This document shows, piece by piece, positions 1 to 5,041 of a stretch of 5,041 nt of DNA. The notes under the pieces were generated by a model. It was not told the DNA's origin. It did no database searches and saw only the letters and a list, made by a program, of their open reading frames with translations. Origin of the DNA: Actinomycetes bacterium (GTDB lineage: Bacteria > Actinomycetota > Actinomycetes > Propionibacteriales > Propionibacteriaceae); contig JAEZGC010000067.1 in assembly GCA_023437345.1 (NCBI GenBank), positions 1-5,041 on the forward strand, given 5' to 3'. Made by a program: the position numbers and the translations under genes. How positions within the stretch are numbered: the first letter of the stretch is position 1; the number at the start of each line of letters is the position of its first letter.

Positions 1-11
1 CCCTCAGTCAG

Positions 12-60
12 GGAGCCCTCGACGTCTCGGGGAGCGCTCGAGGAGACGGTGAGCGCTCAG
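12..60. repeat. Three related palindromic motifs at 19-bp period; LacI-family operator-like
   Basis: GGAGCCCTCGA (12-22), GGAGCGCTCGA (31-41) and TGAGCGCTCAG (50-60) start exactly 19 bp apart. GAGCGCTC, an 8-bp perfect palindrome, occurs at 32-39 and 51-58, and the last copy extends to the 10-bp palindrome TGAGCGCTCA (50-59). That is the centre of the idealised symmetric lac operator TGTGAGCGCTCACA, and GAGCGCTC-like cores are common for LacI-family regulators. An alternative reading is RNA structure after the last gene: the two GAGCGCTC copies can pair across an 11-base loop, and CGTCTC (23-28) can pair with GAGACG (43-48). There is no T-run, so a classic terminator is not supported. Confidence 0.45.
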
Positions 61-72
61 CGATGATCAGGG

Positions 73-816
73 TCAGGTGCCGGCGACCCAGCGCAGCATG
101 GCGCCGACCAGCGGCGCGAACCCGTCCCACTCCAGGAACGGAGTCGGGCACCAGTGCGGGCCGATGTCGGAGGTCCAGACCAGGCTGCGGCCCGAGCCGA
201 CCTGCCGGCCGGCGATCAGGACGTCGCCGTCCACGCTGGCGAAGACCTCGGCCTGCGGACGGGCGAACACCTTGTTGTAGCCGAGCAGGACGGGGGCGTC
301 AGGCCCCAGGCGGGCGGCGATCGGACCGTCCCCCAGCCCCACCGGACGGACGCCCTGCGGCGCCTCGACCCGGTCGTCGCAGTCCAGCAGGGTGACCGGC
401 AGCACCTCGGCCAGGGGCGTGCGGGCGAAATTGGCCTTCGCCTCGAAGCCCTGGAAGCTCAGGTACCCGCCGGCCATCATCAGCCCGCCGCCCCCGGCGA
501 CGTAGTCGCCCAGCAGCGCCAGCCGGTTCGGCATCGAGCGGCCCCCCACCCAGGTGGCCGGGGGCAGCAGGAACGAGTTGGCTCCGATGTCGGACAGGAT
601 CACCGCGTCGTAGCCGGCCAGCTCGGCCAGCGAGAACGGGAACTTCTCCGGCACGTCATGGGCGTACAGCTGCTCGACGGTGATCCCCTGCGAGGCGGCC
701 GCAGCGATGAAGGCGTCGGCGCCGCGCTCGAACACCGTCGAGGTGAAGTTGTCGAAGCCCTTGAAGTGGGTCGACTGGGAGATCCACGACTCCCCCGCCA
801 GCAGGATCCTGGTCAC
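73..816 (-). CDS. Glutamine amidotransferase-like (class I GATase fold) protein, PF07090 type, no catalytic Cys
   Basis: This 247-residue soluble protein has a flavodoxin/GATase1-like layout: a first strand TRILLAGES (2-10), a second region AGYDAVILSDIGAN (67-80), a turn MAGGYLSFQGF (114-124) and a C-terminal TSDIGPHW (215-222). From memory these match the family annotated as putative glutamine amidotransferase or cytoplasmic protein, PF07090, including Salmonella STM3548. The elbow where true GATases carry the nucleophilic Cys (GxCxGxQ) reads GGYLSFQG, and the only cysteines are at 146 and 223, so glutaminase activity is unlikely. THFKGFDNF (16-24) and the His221-Trp222 pair are candidate functional residues. 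The start is GTG at 816 with GAGGAG seven bases upstream, 24 bp after the RpiB-like stop. It is the last visible gene of the operon. ThuA-like proteins share the fold and are the main alternative. Biochemical role unknown. Confidence 0.8.
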   Translation of the reverse strand: MTRILLAGESWISQSTHFKGFDNFTSTVFERGADAFIAAAASQGITVEQLYAHDVPEKFPFSLAELAGYDAVILSDIGANSFLLPPATWVGGRSMPNRLALLGDYVAGGGGLMMAGGYLSFQGFEAKANFARTPLAEVLPVTLLDCDDRVEAPQGVRPVGLGDGPIAARLGPDAPVLLGYNKVFARPQAEVFASVDGDVLIAGRQVGSGRSLVWTSDIGPHWCPTPFLEWDGFAPLVGAMLRWVAGT

Positions 817-823
817 GAAGGCG

Positions 824-829
824 CTCCTC
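824..829 (-). promoter_or_regulatory. Ribosome binding site of the GATase-like gene
   Basis: GAGGAG on the minus strand lies seven bases before the GTG at 816, inside the 24-bp gap after the RpiB-like stop. It supports the GTG as the true start. The gap also holds the palindrome CCGGCCGG (833-840), too small to call a terminator. Confidence 0.75.
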
Positions 830-840
830 GTCCCGGCCGG

Positions 841-1404
841 TCAGTACGCCAGGCCGGTCGGCGACGGCCCCAGCGGCGGCACCGACGGGTCGGGCACCTG
901 GAAGCCGTTGGCGCGGTACGCCTCGTAGTCGAAGTCCTCGCACTCCTGGAAGCCGCGCAGGTGGTACTCGTAGAAGCCGTCCCAGTCCTCGTAGCCGTCA
1001 CCCAGCGACGACTCCAGGAAGGCATCGGCCATCCCCTTGGCCAGCTGCGGACCCGTCCAGAACGCCCCCATCGCCAGCAGGTTGGCGCCGTTGGCGGTCG
1101 CCGCGCGCCTGGCCGAGGGCAGCGTCTCGGCCACCGCCGCGTGGACGTGCGGCACCTTCGAGGCGGCGATGTGGATCCCCATCCCGGTGCCGCAGAAGGC
1201 CAGCGCCTTCTCGTACTCGCCCTCGGCGATCTTCGACGCGACCAGGAAGCCTGCCCGGTGGTACATCGGGGCGGTGGCCAGGTCGGGGGTGACGTCCTCA
1301 ACGGTCCAGCCGCGTTCCTCCAGGTGCTTCTTCACCGCCTCCTTCAGCGGGAACCCCGCGAAGTCGGCACCCACGACGACGTACTTGTCCTTGGCGGTCC
1401 TCAT
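841..1404 (-). CDS. RpiB/LacA/LacB-fold sugar-phosphate isomerase-like protein with altered active site
   Basis: This 187-residue soluble protein resembles ribose-5-phosphate isomerase B and the galactose-6-phosphate isomerase subunits. Support is the N-terminal VVVGADFAGFPLK (9-21), a helix and strand pattern like RpiB, the nucleotide-fold-like loop CGTGMGIHIAASK (71-83) and NGANLLAMGAF (105-115). Asp14, Cys71, Thr73, Asn105 and Asn108 align with E. coli RpiB Asp9, Cys66, Thr68, Asn100 and Asn103. Phe15 replaces His10, Ala104 replaces the ring-opening His99, and the C-terminal phosphate-binding arginines are not obvious. A roughly 40-residue tail (148-187), rich in aromatic and acidic residues and then Pro, extends beyond the usual length of about 150. 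The ATG overlaps the upstream permease stop (ATGA) and follows AAGGAGGGAGAA (1422-1411). Aldose/ketose isomerisation is plausible, but the substrate may differ. Family fairly sure, activity unsure. Confidence 0.85.
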   Translation of the reverse strand: MRTAKDKYVVVGADFAGFPLKEAVKKHLEERGWTVEDVTPDLATAPMYHRAGFLVASKIAEGEYEKALAFCGTGMGIHIAASKVPHVHAAVAETLPSARRAATANGANLLAMGAFWTGPQLAKGMADAFLESSLGDGYEDWDGFYEYHLRGFQECEDFDYEAYRANGFQVPDPSVPPLGPSPTGLAY

Positions 1405-2444
1405 CGGGACTTCTCCCTCCTTGGGAATCGTCGAAGGAGCGGTCGATCCTTCGAGAAGTAGTTGGCGACCATCACCGCCAGCAGCACCCCGCCCCAGATC
1501 AGGGGGCGGTAGAAGTTGCTGACGTTGGGGAACATGTTCAGGCCGGACGAGAGCACCTGCAGGATCACCACCGCCAGCACGACGCCGAACAGCCGGCCGC
1601 TGCCGCCGTTGGGGTTGACCCCGCCGAGGACGACGATCAGCACCGTCAGCAGGGTGTAGGTGGAGCCGTAGTCGGCCTTGGCCGAGTTGTAGTTGGCCAG
1701 CATCACCAGTCCGCCGGTGGCCGCAAGGACGCCGGAGAACAGGTAGGTCCGCACCAGCAGACCGGTGGTGTTGAGGCCGCTCAGCCGGGCGGCATTGTCG
1801 TTGGTGCCCAGCATCAGGATCTTCTTGCCGAAGGCGGTCTTGGTCATCACCAGGCCGACGATGGTGACCGCCACGATGAACACCAGCAGCGGTACCGGGA
1901 CGACCCCGAACAGCTTGCCTGCGAACACCTCGCCGTAGGCCGGGGGCAGGCCGCTGACCGGCTTGCCGCCGGTGATGATGACAGCGATCCCGGTGAACAG
2001 CTCCAGGGTGCCGAGGGTGACGAGGATCGGCGGGATGTTCACCTTCGCCACCAGCAGCCCGTTGAGAATGCCGGCGGCAGCGCCGGCGACCAGCGAGAAG
2101 GCGATGGCGGCGGCGATGGCCAGCGCCGCCTGCCCGCCGGAGGCGCCTTCGGGGGCCAGGCTGAGCATCAGCACCGCCGCCCCGATGGCCGTCATGTTGG
2201 CGATCCCGACCACCGACAGGTCGATGCCGGCGGTCATCATGGTGAGCATCACGCCGAGCGCCAGCAGCCCGAACTCGGGGAACTGGATCGCCATCGACTG
2301 CCAGGTCCGCAGGTTGAGGAAGCTCTCGGTGCGCACGATCAGGAAGAAGCCGACGATCACCACCAGCATGGCGACCAGCCGGGTGAGGTGGGCGTCGCGG
2401 GTGAAGCTGCGGACGGCCTGGGAGTTGAGGATGTTCGTCGTCAT
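1401..2444 (-). CDS. CUT2-type sugar ABC transporter permease, second of two
   Basis: This 347-residue membrane protein of the same BPD_transp_2 family is clearly diverged from the first permease, so the pair probably forms a heterodimer, as in the LsrC/LsrD and RhaP/RhaQ systems. About ten hydrophobic segments run from about residue 22 to 329. Motifs are TAGIDLSV (71-78), NIPPILVTLGT (136-146), the loop GKKILMLGTNDNAARLSGL (206-224) and LGGVNPNGGSGR (273-284). That last motif differs from the GGTAITGGVGS of its partner. A Lys/Arg-rich tail (337-347) should be cytoplasmic. The start is a choice: a GTG at 2459 would overlap the preceding stop by four bases (GTGA) and add five residues, but it has a poor ribosome site. 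The ATG at 2444 has AAGGGG six bases upstream and is preferred. The stop overlaps the next ATG in an ATGA junction. Confidence 0.94.
   Translation of the reverse strand: MTTNILNSQAVRSFTRDAHLTRLVAMLVVIVGFFLIVRTESFLNLRTWQSMAIQFPEFGLLALGVMLTMMTAGIDLSVVGIANMTAIGAAVLMLSLAPEGASGGQAALAIAAAIAFSLVAGAAAGILNGLLVAKVNIPPILVTLGTLELFTGIAVIITGGKPVSGLPPAYGEVFAGKLFGVVPVPLLVFIVAVTIVGLVMTKTAFGKKILMLGTNDNAARLSGLNTTGLLVRTYLFSGVLAATGGLVMLANYNSAKADYGSTYTLLTVLIVVLGGVNPNGGSGRLFGVVLAVVILQVLSSGLNMFPNVSNFYRPLIWGGVLLAVMVANYFSKDRPLLRRFPRREKSR
1411..1422 (-). promoter_or_regulatory. Strong purine-rich ribosome binding site of the RpiB-like gene
   Basis: AAGGAGGGAGAA on the minus strand contains two overlapping Shine-Dalgarno options: GGGAG eight bases and AGGAGG eleven bases before the ATG at 1404. 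It is embedded in the last codons of the second permease and is the strongest such site in the operon. Confidence 0.75.
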
Positions 2445-2450
2445 GGCCTG

Positions 2451-2456
2451 CCCCTT
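2451..2456 (-). promoter_or_regulatory. Ribosome binding site of the second permease
   Basis: AAGGGG on the minus strand lies six bases before the ATG at 2444 and begins at the last base of the first permease stop codon. It favours the ATG over the GTG at 2459, which has only GGGCAGCGG upstream. Confidence 0.7.
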
Positions 2457-3466
2457 CACACCGCTGCCCGAAGTCGATTGCCCGCCCGGGCCACCTGGAA
2501 GGCTGAGATCCCGGTGCCGACGATGATCAGCACGCCGAGGGAGAAGCCCTGCCAGAAGGTGGGGATGCCCATCAGGATCATGCTGTTCTGGACGATGGTG
2601 ATCAGCAGGGTGCCGAGCATCACACCCGTCAGCGACCCGACCCCGCCGGTGATCGCGGTGCCGCCCAGCACGACGGCGGCGATCACCATCATCTCCATCC
2701 CGAGCAGGTTGGTGGGATGCATCTGGCCCATCATCGAGGTCCGGATCAGGCCCGCCATGGCGGCGATCACGCCGACTATGACGTACAACCAGAACTTGAT
2801 GCGCTTCACCTTGAAGCCGGCCCTGGCGGCCGCGCTCTCGTCCCCGCCGATCGCGTAGATGCCACGCCCGAACATCGTGTAGCGCATCACCACGAAGACC
2901 GCGGCCAGCACGACCAGCAGGATCAGGAAGGACATCGGCATCGTGGAGGTGAGCCCCGAGTCGGGGTTGGTCGCGACGAACAGCGCCGACCGTCCGAATG
3001 CCTCCATGGAGGGCGGGATGACCGGGATCTGGACGGAGTTGAGCACCCCCTGCATCACGCCGGAGAAGACGCTGGCGGTGCCCAGGGTGATGATCAGCGT
3101 CGGCAGCGCGAGCCGCGCGGTGAACAGGCCGTTGAACGCGCCGAGCAGGCCGCCGATCACCATCGCCAGCAGGAACGGCAGCCAGATCGCCCCGGTGTAG
3201 TTGGTGTCGACCAGGTATCGGGTGACCGAGTACACCGCCAGCGACGCCAGCGCGGGGAACGACACGTCGATGCCGCCGGAGACGATCACCAGGAAGGCTC
3301 CGATGGCGAACAGCCCCGGCACCACCATCGCGTTGGCGATGTCGACAAGGTTGTTGGCGGTGAAGAACTGGCCGCTGCGGGCCTGGATCACGATGCCGAG
3401 GGCGACGATGACCAGGAACACGTAGAACTCGTTGGAGCGCAGCAGCTTGGAGACTATCCGCTTCAT
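2456..3466 (-). CDS. CUT2-type sugar ABC transporter permease, first of two
   Basis: This 336-residue integral membrane protein belongs to the BPD_transp_2 (RbsC-like) family and should form part of the transport channel. About ten hydrophobic segments are visible, roughly at 14-30, 47-63, 66-84, 95-115, 122-140, 177-195, 225-243, 258-275, 279-298 and 304-320. Family motifs are SGGIDVSFPALA (63-74), LPTLIITLGT (121-130), the cytoplasmic coupling-type loop FGRGIYAIGGDESAAARAG (199-217) and GGTAITGGVGS (268-278). The reading frame stays open upstream to 3745, but those 93 residues are Arg/Pro/His-rich and antiparallel in character to the ATPase gene they overlap. The ATG at 3466 is chosen because GGAGGG lies eight bases upstream and the hydrophobic domain begins right after it. 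The gene overlaps the ATPase stop by one base, which suggests coupled translation. No substrate can be assigned. Confidence 0.95.
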   Translation of the reverse strand: MKRIVSKLLRSNEFYVFLVIVALGIVIQARSGQFFTANNLVDIANAMVVPGLFAIGAFLVIVSGGIDVSFPALASLAVYSVTRYLVDTNYTGAIWLPFLLAMVIGGLLGAFNGLFTARLALPTLIITLGTASVFSGVMQGVLNSVQIPVIPPSMEAFGRSALFVATNPDSGLTSTMPMSFLILLVVLAAVFVVMRYTMFGRGIYAIGGDESAAARAGFKVKRIKFWLYVIVGVIAAMAGLIRTSMMGQMHPTNLLGMEMMVIAAVVLGGTAITGGVGSLTGVMLGTLLITIVQNSMILMGIPTFWQGFSLGVLIIVGTGISAFQVARAGNRLRAAV

Positions 3467-4974
3467 CAGGCCTGCCCTCCGGTGGTGTCGCTGGTCATCA
3501 GCGTGGCCAGTTCGGCCTCGGTGGTCGCCGTCGGGTCGACCTCGGCGACTATCCGTCCGGCCTTCATCAGCAGGATCCGGTTGCAGTTCTGGATCACCTC
3601 GGGGATGTCGTCGGAGATCACGATGACTGCCATGCCCTCCGCCGCCAGTTGCTGCAGGATCTTGTGGATGTCGTGCTTGGAGCCGATGTCGACCCCGACT
3701 GTCGGGCCGTTCAGCACGAGGATGTCGGGCTTGGTGGCGAGCCATTTGGCCAGCACTATGCGTTGCTGGTTGCCGCCGGAGAGGGTGTTGGCGGGGTTGT
3801 CCTGGTCGTGCGTGGCGATCCGCAGGTCCTTGATCCAGCGGTCGGCCTCGGCGCGCTTGCGGGAGTCGTCGTAGATCAGCCCGGAGACCGCGACGTTGTC
3901 GATCTCGGCGACCACGATGTTGTCGCCGATCGAGCGCTCAAGGAACAGGCCCTCGGTGAGCCGGTCCTCCGGGACGTAGCCGATGCCTGCCTCGATGGCA
4001 TCCCGGACGCCGCGGAACTCGACGGGCTTGCCCTTCACCAGCAGCTGGCCGGAGTCGGCGCGGTAGGCGCCGAAGAGGGTGAGCGCGAGCTCGGTGCGGC
4101 CCGAGCCGAGCAGGCCGGTGATGCCGAGGATCTCGCCGCCGAACAGCGTGAAGCTGACGTCCTCGAAGCCGCCGTGCAGCCCGAGGCCGACGGCTTCGAG
4201 CACCGGTTCCGCCGAGCGCGACTGCAGCGTGAACCGGGTGTCGTCAAACTCGCGTCCGGTCATGAAGTAGGAGAACTTGCGCCGGTCCAGCTCCTCGGGC
4301 AGGCAGGTGGCGGCCACCTCGCCGTTGCGCAGGATGGTGAACCGCTCGGAGATCTCGAAGACCTCCTCGAGCTTGTGGCTGACGAACAGGGTGGAGATGC
4401 CGCGCGCCTTCAGGTCGAGGATGATCCGGAAGAGGCCGTCGACCTCCTTCTTCGTCAGGGCGGTGGTCGGCTCGTCCATGATGATGAGCTTCGCGTCGTG
4501 CATCAGCGCCCGGCAGATCGCCACCAGCTGCCGGTCGGCCACCGAGAGCGAGCCGACCAGGGCGTCGAGGTCGACGTGGAAGTCGATCTGCGCTATCGCG
4601 TCCTCGGCGATCGTGCGGAACCGGCGCCAGTTGACGAGCTTGCGCTTGGCGGCGAGCTCGGTGTTGAGCGCCAGGTTCTCCATCACCGACAGGTTGGGGA
4701 AGACCGAGAAGTCCTGGTAGATGACGTGGACCCCGCCCATGATCGCCTCGATCGGCGCCAGCCTGGTGTGCGGGGTGCCGTTGAGTTCGATGGTGCCCTC
4801 GTCGGGGGCGTACACCCCGGAGATGATCTTGATCAGGGTGGACTTGCCGCTGCCGTTCTCGCCGGCCAGGCAGTGGATCTCGCCGGGCAGGATCTCAAGG
4901 TCGACGCCCTTGAGCGCCTTCACGCCGGCGAACGACTTGGTGACCCCTCGTACTGCGATGACGTTCTCGGCCAC
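3466..4974 (-). CDS. CUT2-type sugar ABC transporter, twin-domain ATP-binding protein (RbsA/MglA/AraG-like)
   Basis: This 502-residue cytoplasmic ATPase is predicted to power uptake through the two permeases encoded immediately downstream. It is the usual length for the family, with two fused nucleotide-binding domains. NBD1 has a Walker A motif GENGSGKST (38-46), a Q-loop glutamine at 87, a loose signature LSVADRQ (143-149), Walker B LIIMDEPT (163-170) and a switch His at 200. NBD2 has a Walker A-like GLLGSGRTE (287-295) with Arg in place of Lys, which is normal for this family, and a perfect signature LSGGNQQ (398-404). Its Walker B reads LVLNGPTVGVD (419-429), so the usual Asp and Glu are Asn422 and Gly423. 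The start is GTG at 4974, supported by AAGGA seven bases upstream. The stop shares one base with the next start (TGATG). The family is certain. The substrate cannot be read from an ATPase; ribose, galactose, a polyol or AI-2-like compounds are all possible. Confidence 0.96.
   Translation of the reverse strand: MAENVIAVRGVTKSFAGVKALKGVDLEILPGEIHCLAGENGSGKSTLIKIISGVYAPDEGTIELNGTPHTRLAPIEAIMGGVHVIYQDFSVFPNLSVMENLALNTELAAKRKLVNWRRFRTIAEDAIAQIDFHVDLDALVGSLSVADRQLVAICRALMHDAKLIIMDEPTTALTKKEVDGLFRIILDLKARGISTLFVSHKLEEVFEISERFTILRNGEVAATCLPEELDRRKFSYFMTGREFDDTRFTLQSRSAEPVLEAVGLGLHGGFEDVSFTLFGGEILGITGLLGSGRTELALTLFGAYRADSGQLLVKGKPVEFRGVRDAIEAGIGYVPEDRLTEGLFLERSIGDNIVVAEIDNVAVSGLIYDDSRKRAEADRWIKDLRIATHDQDNPANTLSGGNQQRIVLAKWLATKPDILVLNGPTVGVDIGSKHDIHKILQQLAAEGMAVIVISDDIPEVIQNCNRILLMKAGRIVAEVDPTATTEAELATLMTSDTTGGQA
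3475..3480 (-). promoter_or_regulatory. Ribosome binding site of the first permease, inside the ATPase 3' end
   Basis: GGAGGG on the minus strand lies eight bases before the ATG at 3466 and inside the last codons of the ATPase gene. It fixes the permease start against the much longer open frame that runs up to 3745. Confidence 0.8.
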
Positions 4975-5014
4975 CTGCCTGTCCTTTCTGCCCGTGCCAC
5001 CCGACGAGAGCAGC
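4975..5014 (-). other. Short leader upstream of the ATPase gene; no promoter recognised
   Basis: These 40 bases hold the ribosome binding site but no recognisable -35/-10 pair, operator or upstream coding end. The promoter, and probably a substrate-binding protein gene, would have to lie beyond the right edge. That is inferred from usual CUT2 operon organisation. Confidence 0.4.
4982..4987 (-). promoter_or_regulatory. Ribosome binding site of the ATPase gene
   Basis: On the minus strand this reads AAAGGA and ends seven bases before the GTG at 4974. It decides the start, because no ATG follows within the first dozen codons and the protein begins with a typical family N-terminus (VTKSFAGVKAL). 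Confidence 0.75.
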
Positions 5015-5041
5015 GGGCGGGGGGCGCCCCCCCCCCGGCCC
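5015..5041. other. G/C-only hairpin with a 10-C run at the window edge
   Basis: All 27 bases are G or C. GGGC (5015-5018) can pair with GCCC (5038-5041), and GGGGGG (5019-5024) with the far end of a 10-C run (5027-5036). This gives about ten base pairs with one bulged G and a six-base loop. The inner GGGGGGCGCCCCCC (5019-5032) is a perfect palindrome. It lies 41 bp upstream of the ATPase start. It could be a processing or attenuation hairpin after an upstream binding-protein gene, or a sequencing or assembly weakness at a contig end. The window does not separate these. Confidence 0.4.

Noticed and set aside
23..58. Rho-independent terminator after the GATase-like gene
   Set aside because: Stems can form, but no U-run follows in the direction of transcription, and the 19-bp periodic palindromes fit protein-binding sites at least as well.
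154..1461. Long plus-strand open frame (435 codons) opposite the GATase-like and RpiB-like genes
   Set aside because: Its translation is Arg/Gly/Val/His-rich low-complexity with no recognisable domain, and it runs antisense to two genes with clear family motifs and ribosome sites. Such frames are common opposite high-GC genes.
2445..2459. GTG start at 2459 for the second permease, adding MKGQA
   Set aside because: It would give a neat GTGA overlap but has a weak ribosome site, and the added codons consist of the Shine-Dalgarno sequence serving the ATG at 2444. It is not excluded.
1963..2526. Plus-strand open frame opposite the second permease
   Set aside because: Its Met/Ala/Ser/Pro-rich translation mirrors antisense hydrophobic codons of a transmembrane protein; no start signal or domain was seen.
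3467..3745. 93-residue N-terminal extension of the first permease
   Set aside because: It would overlap the ATPase gene in another frame, is Arg/Pro/His-rich, and is unnecessary because a well-placed GGAGGG precedes the ATG at 3466.
2717..3874. Long plus-strand open frame (385 codons) opposite the first permease and the end of the ATPase
   Set aside because: It is Asp/His/Arg/Gln-rich, domainless and antisense to genes with unmistakable transporter motifs, so it is treated as a GC-bias shadow.
4035..4247. Minus-strand open frame inside the ATPase gene
   Set aside because: It is an out-of-frame Ser/Arg/Ala-rich shadow within NBD2 coding sequence, with no independent support.

Overview
This window is a compact, strongly G+C-rich stretch in which every supported gene lies on the minus strand and reads right to left. 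Third-position G/C bias, GTG starts, strong GGAGG-type ribosome binding sites and overlapping stop/start codons suggest a high-GC actinobacterium. That is inferred from composition and gene style only; there is no rRNA or phylogenetic marker here.

In transcription order the layout is as follows. (1) 5041-4975: a short leader with a G/C-only hairpin at the window edge. (2) 4974-3466: a two-domain sugar ABC ATPase of the RbsA/MglA/AraG (CUT2) type. (3) 3466-2456: a CUT2 permease. (4) about 2444-1401: a second, different CUT2 permease. (5) 1404-841: a small RpiB/LacA/LacB-fold protein with altered active-site positions. (6) 816-73: a glutamine-amidotransferase-like protein of the PF07090 type that lacks the catalytic cysteine. 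(7) 72-1: a non-coding end with three related palindromic motifs at a 19-bp period that resemble LacI-family operator cores.

The first four genes overlap by 1 to 4 bases or, with the preferred start for the second permease, nearly abut. The fifth follows after 24 bp. The five are therefore very probably one translationally coupled operon. The working picture is an importer with a heteromeric membrane channel (two different permeases) and one twin-NBD ATPase. It would bring in a sugar, polyol or related small carbohydrate that is then processed with the RpiB-fold protein and the GATase-like protein. The substrate-binding lipoprotein, kinase or dehydrogenase enzymes and regulator that would identify the substrate are not in the window and may lie just outside either edge.

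The transporter itself is ordinary. The parts worth a second look are the RpiB-like protein that lacks the usual ring-opening histidine and phosphate-binding arginines, its pairing with a cysteine-less GATase-like protein, the ATPase second domain with NGPT in place of DEPT, and the tandem operator-like repeats at the downstream end. No RNA genes, CRISPR arrays, insertion sequences or integration sites were seen.
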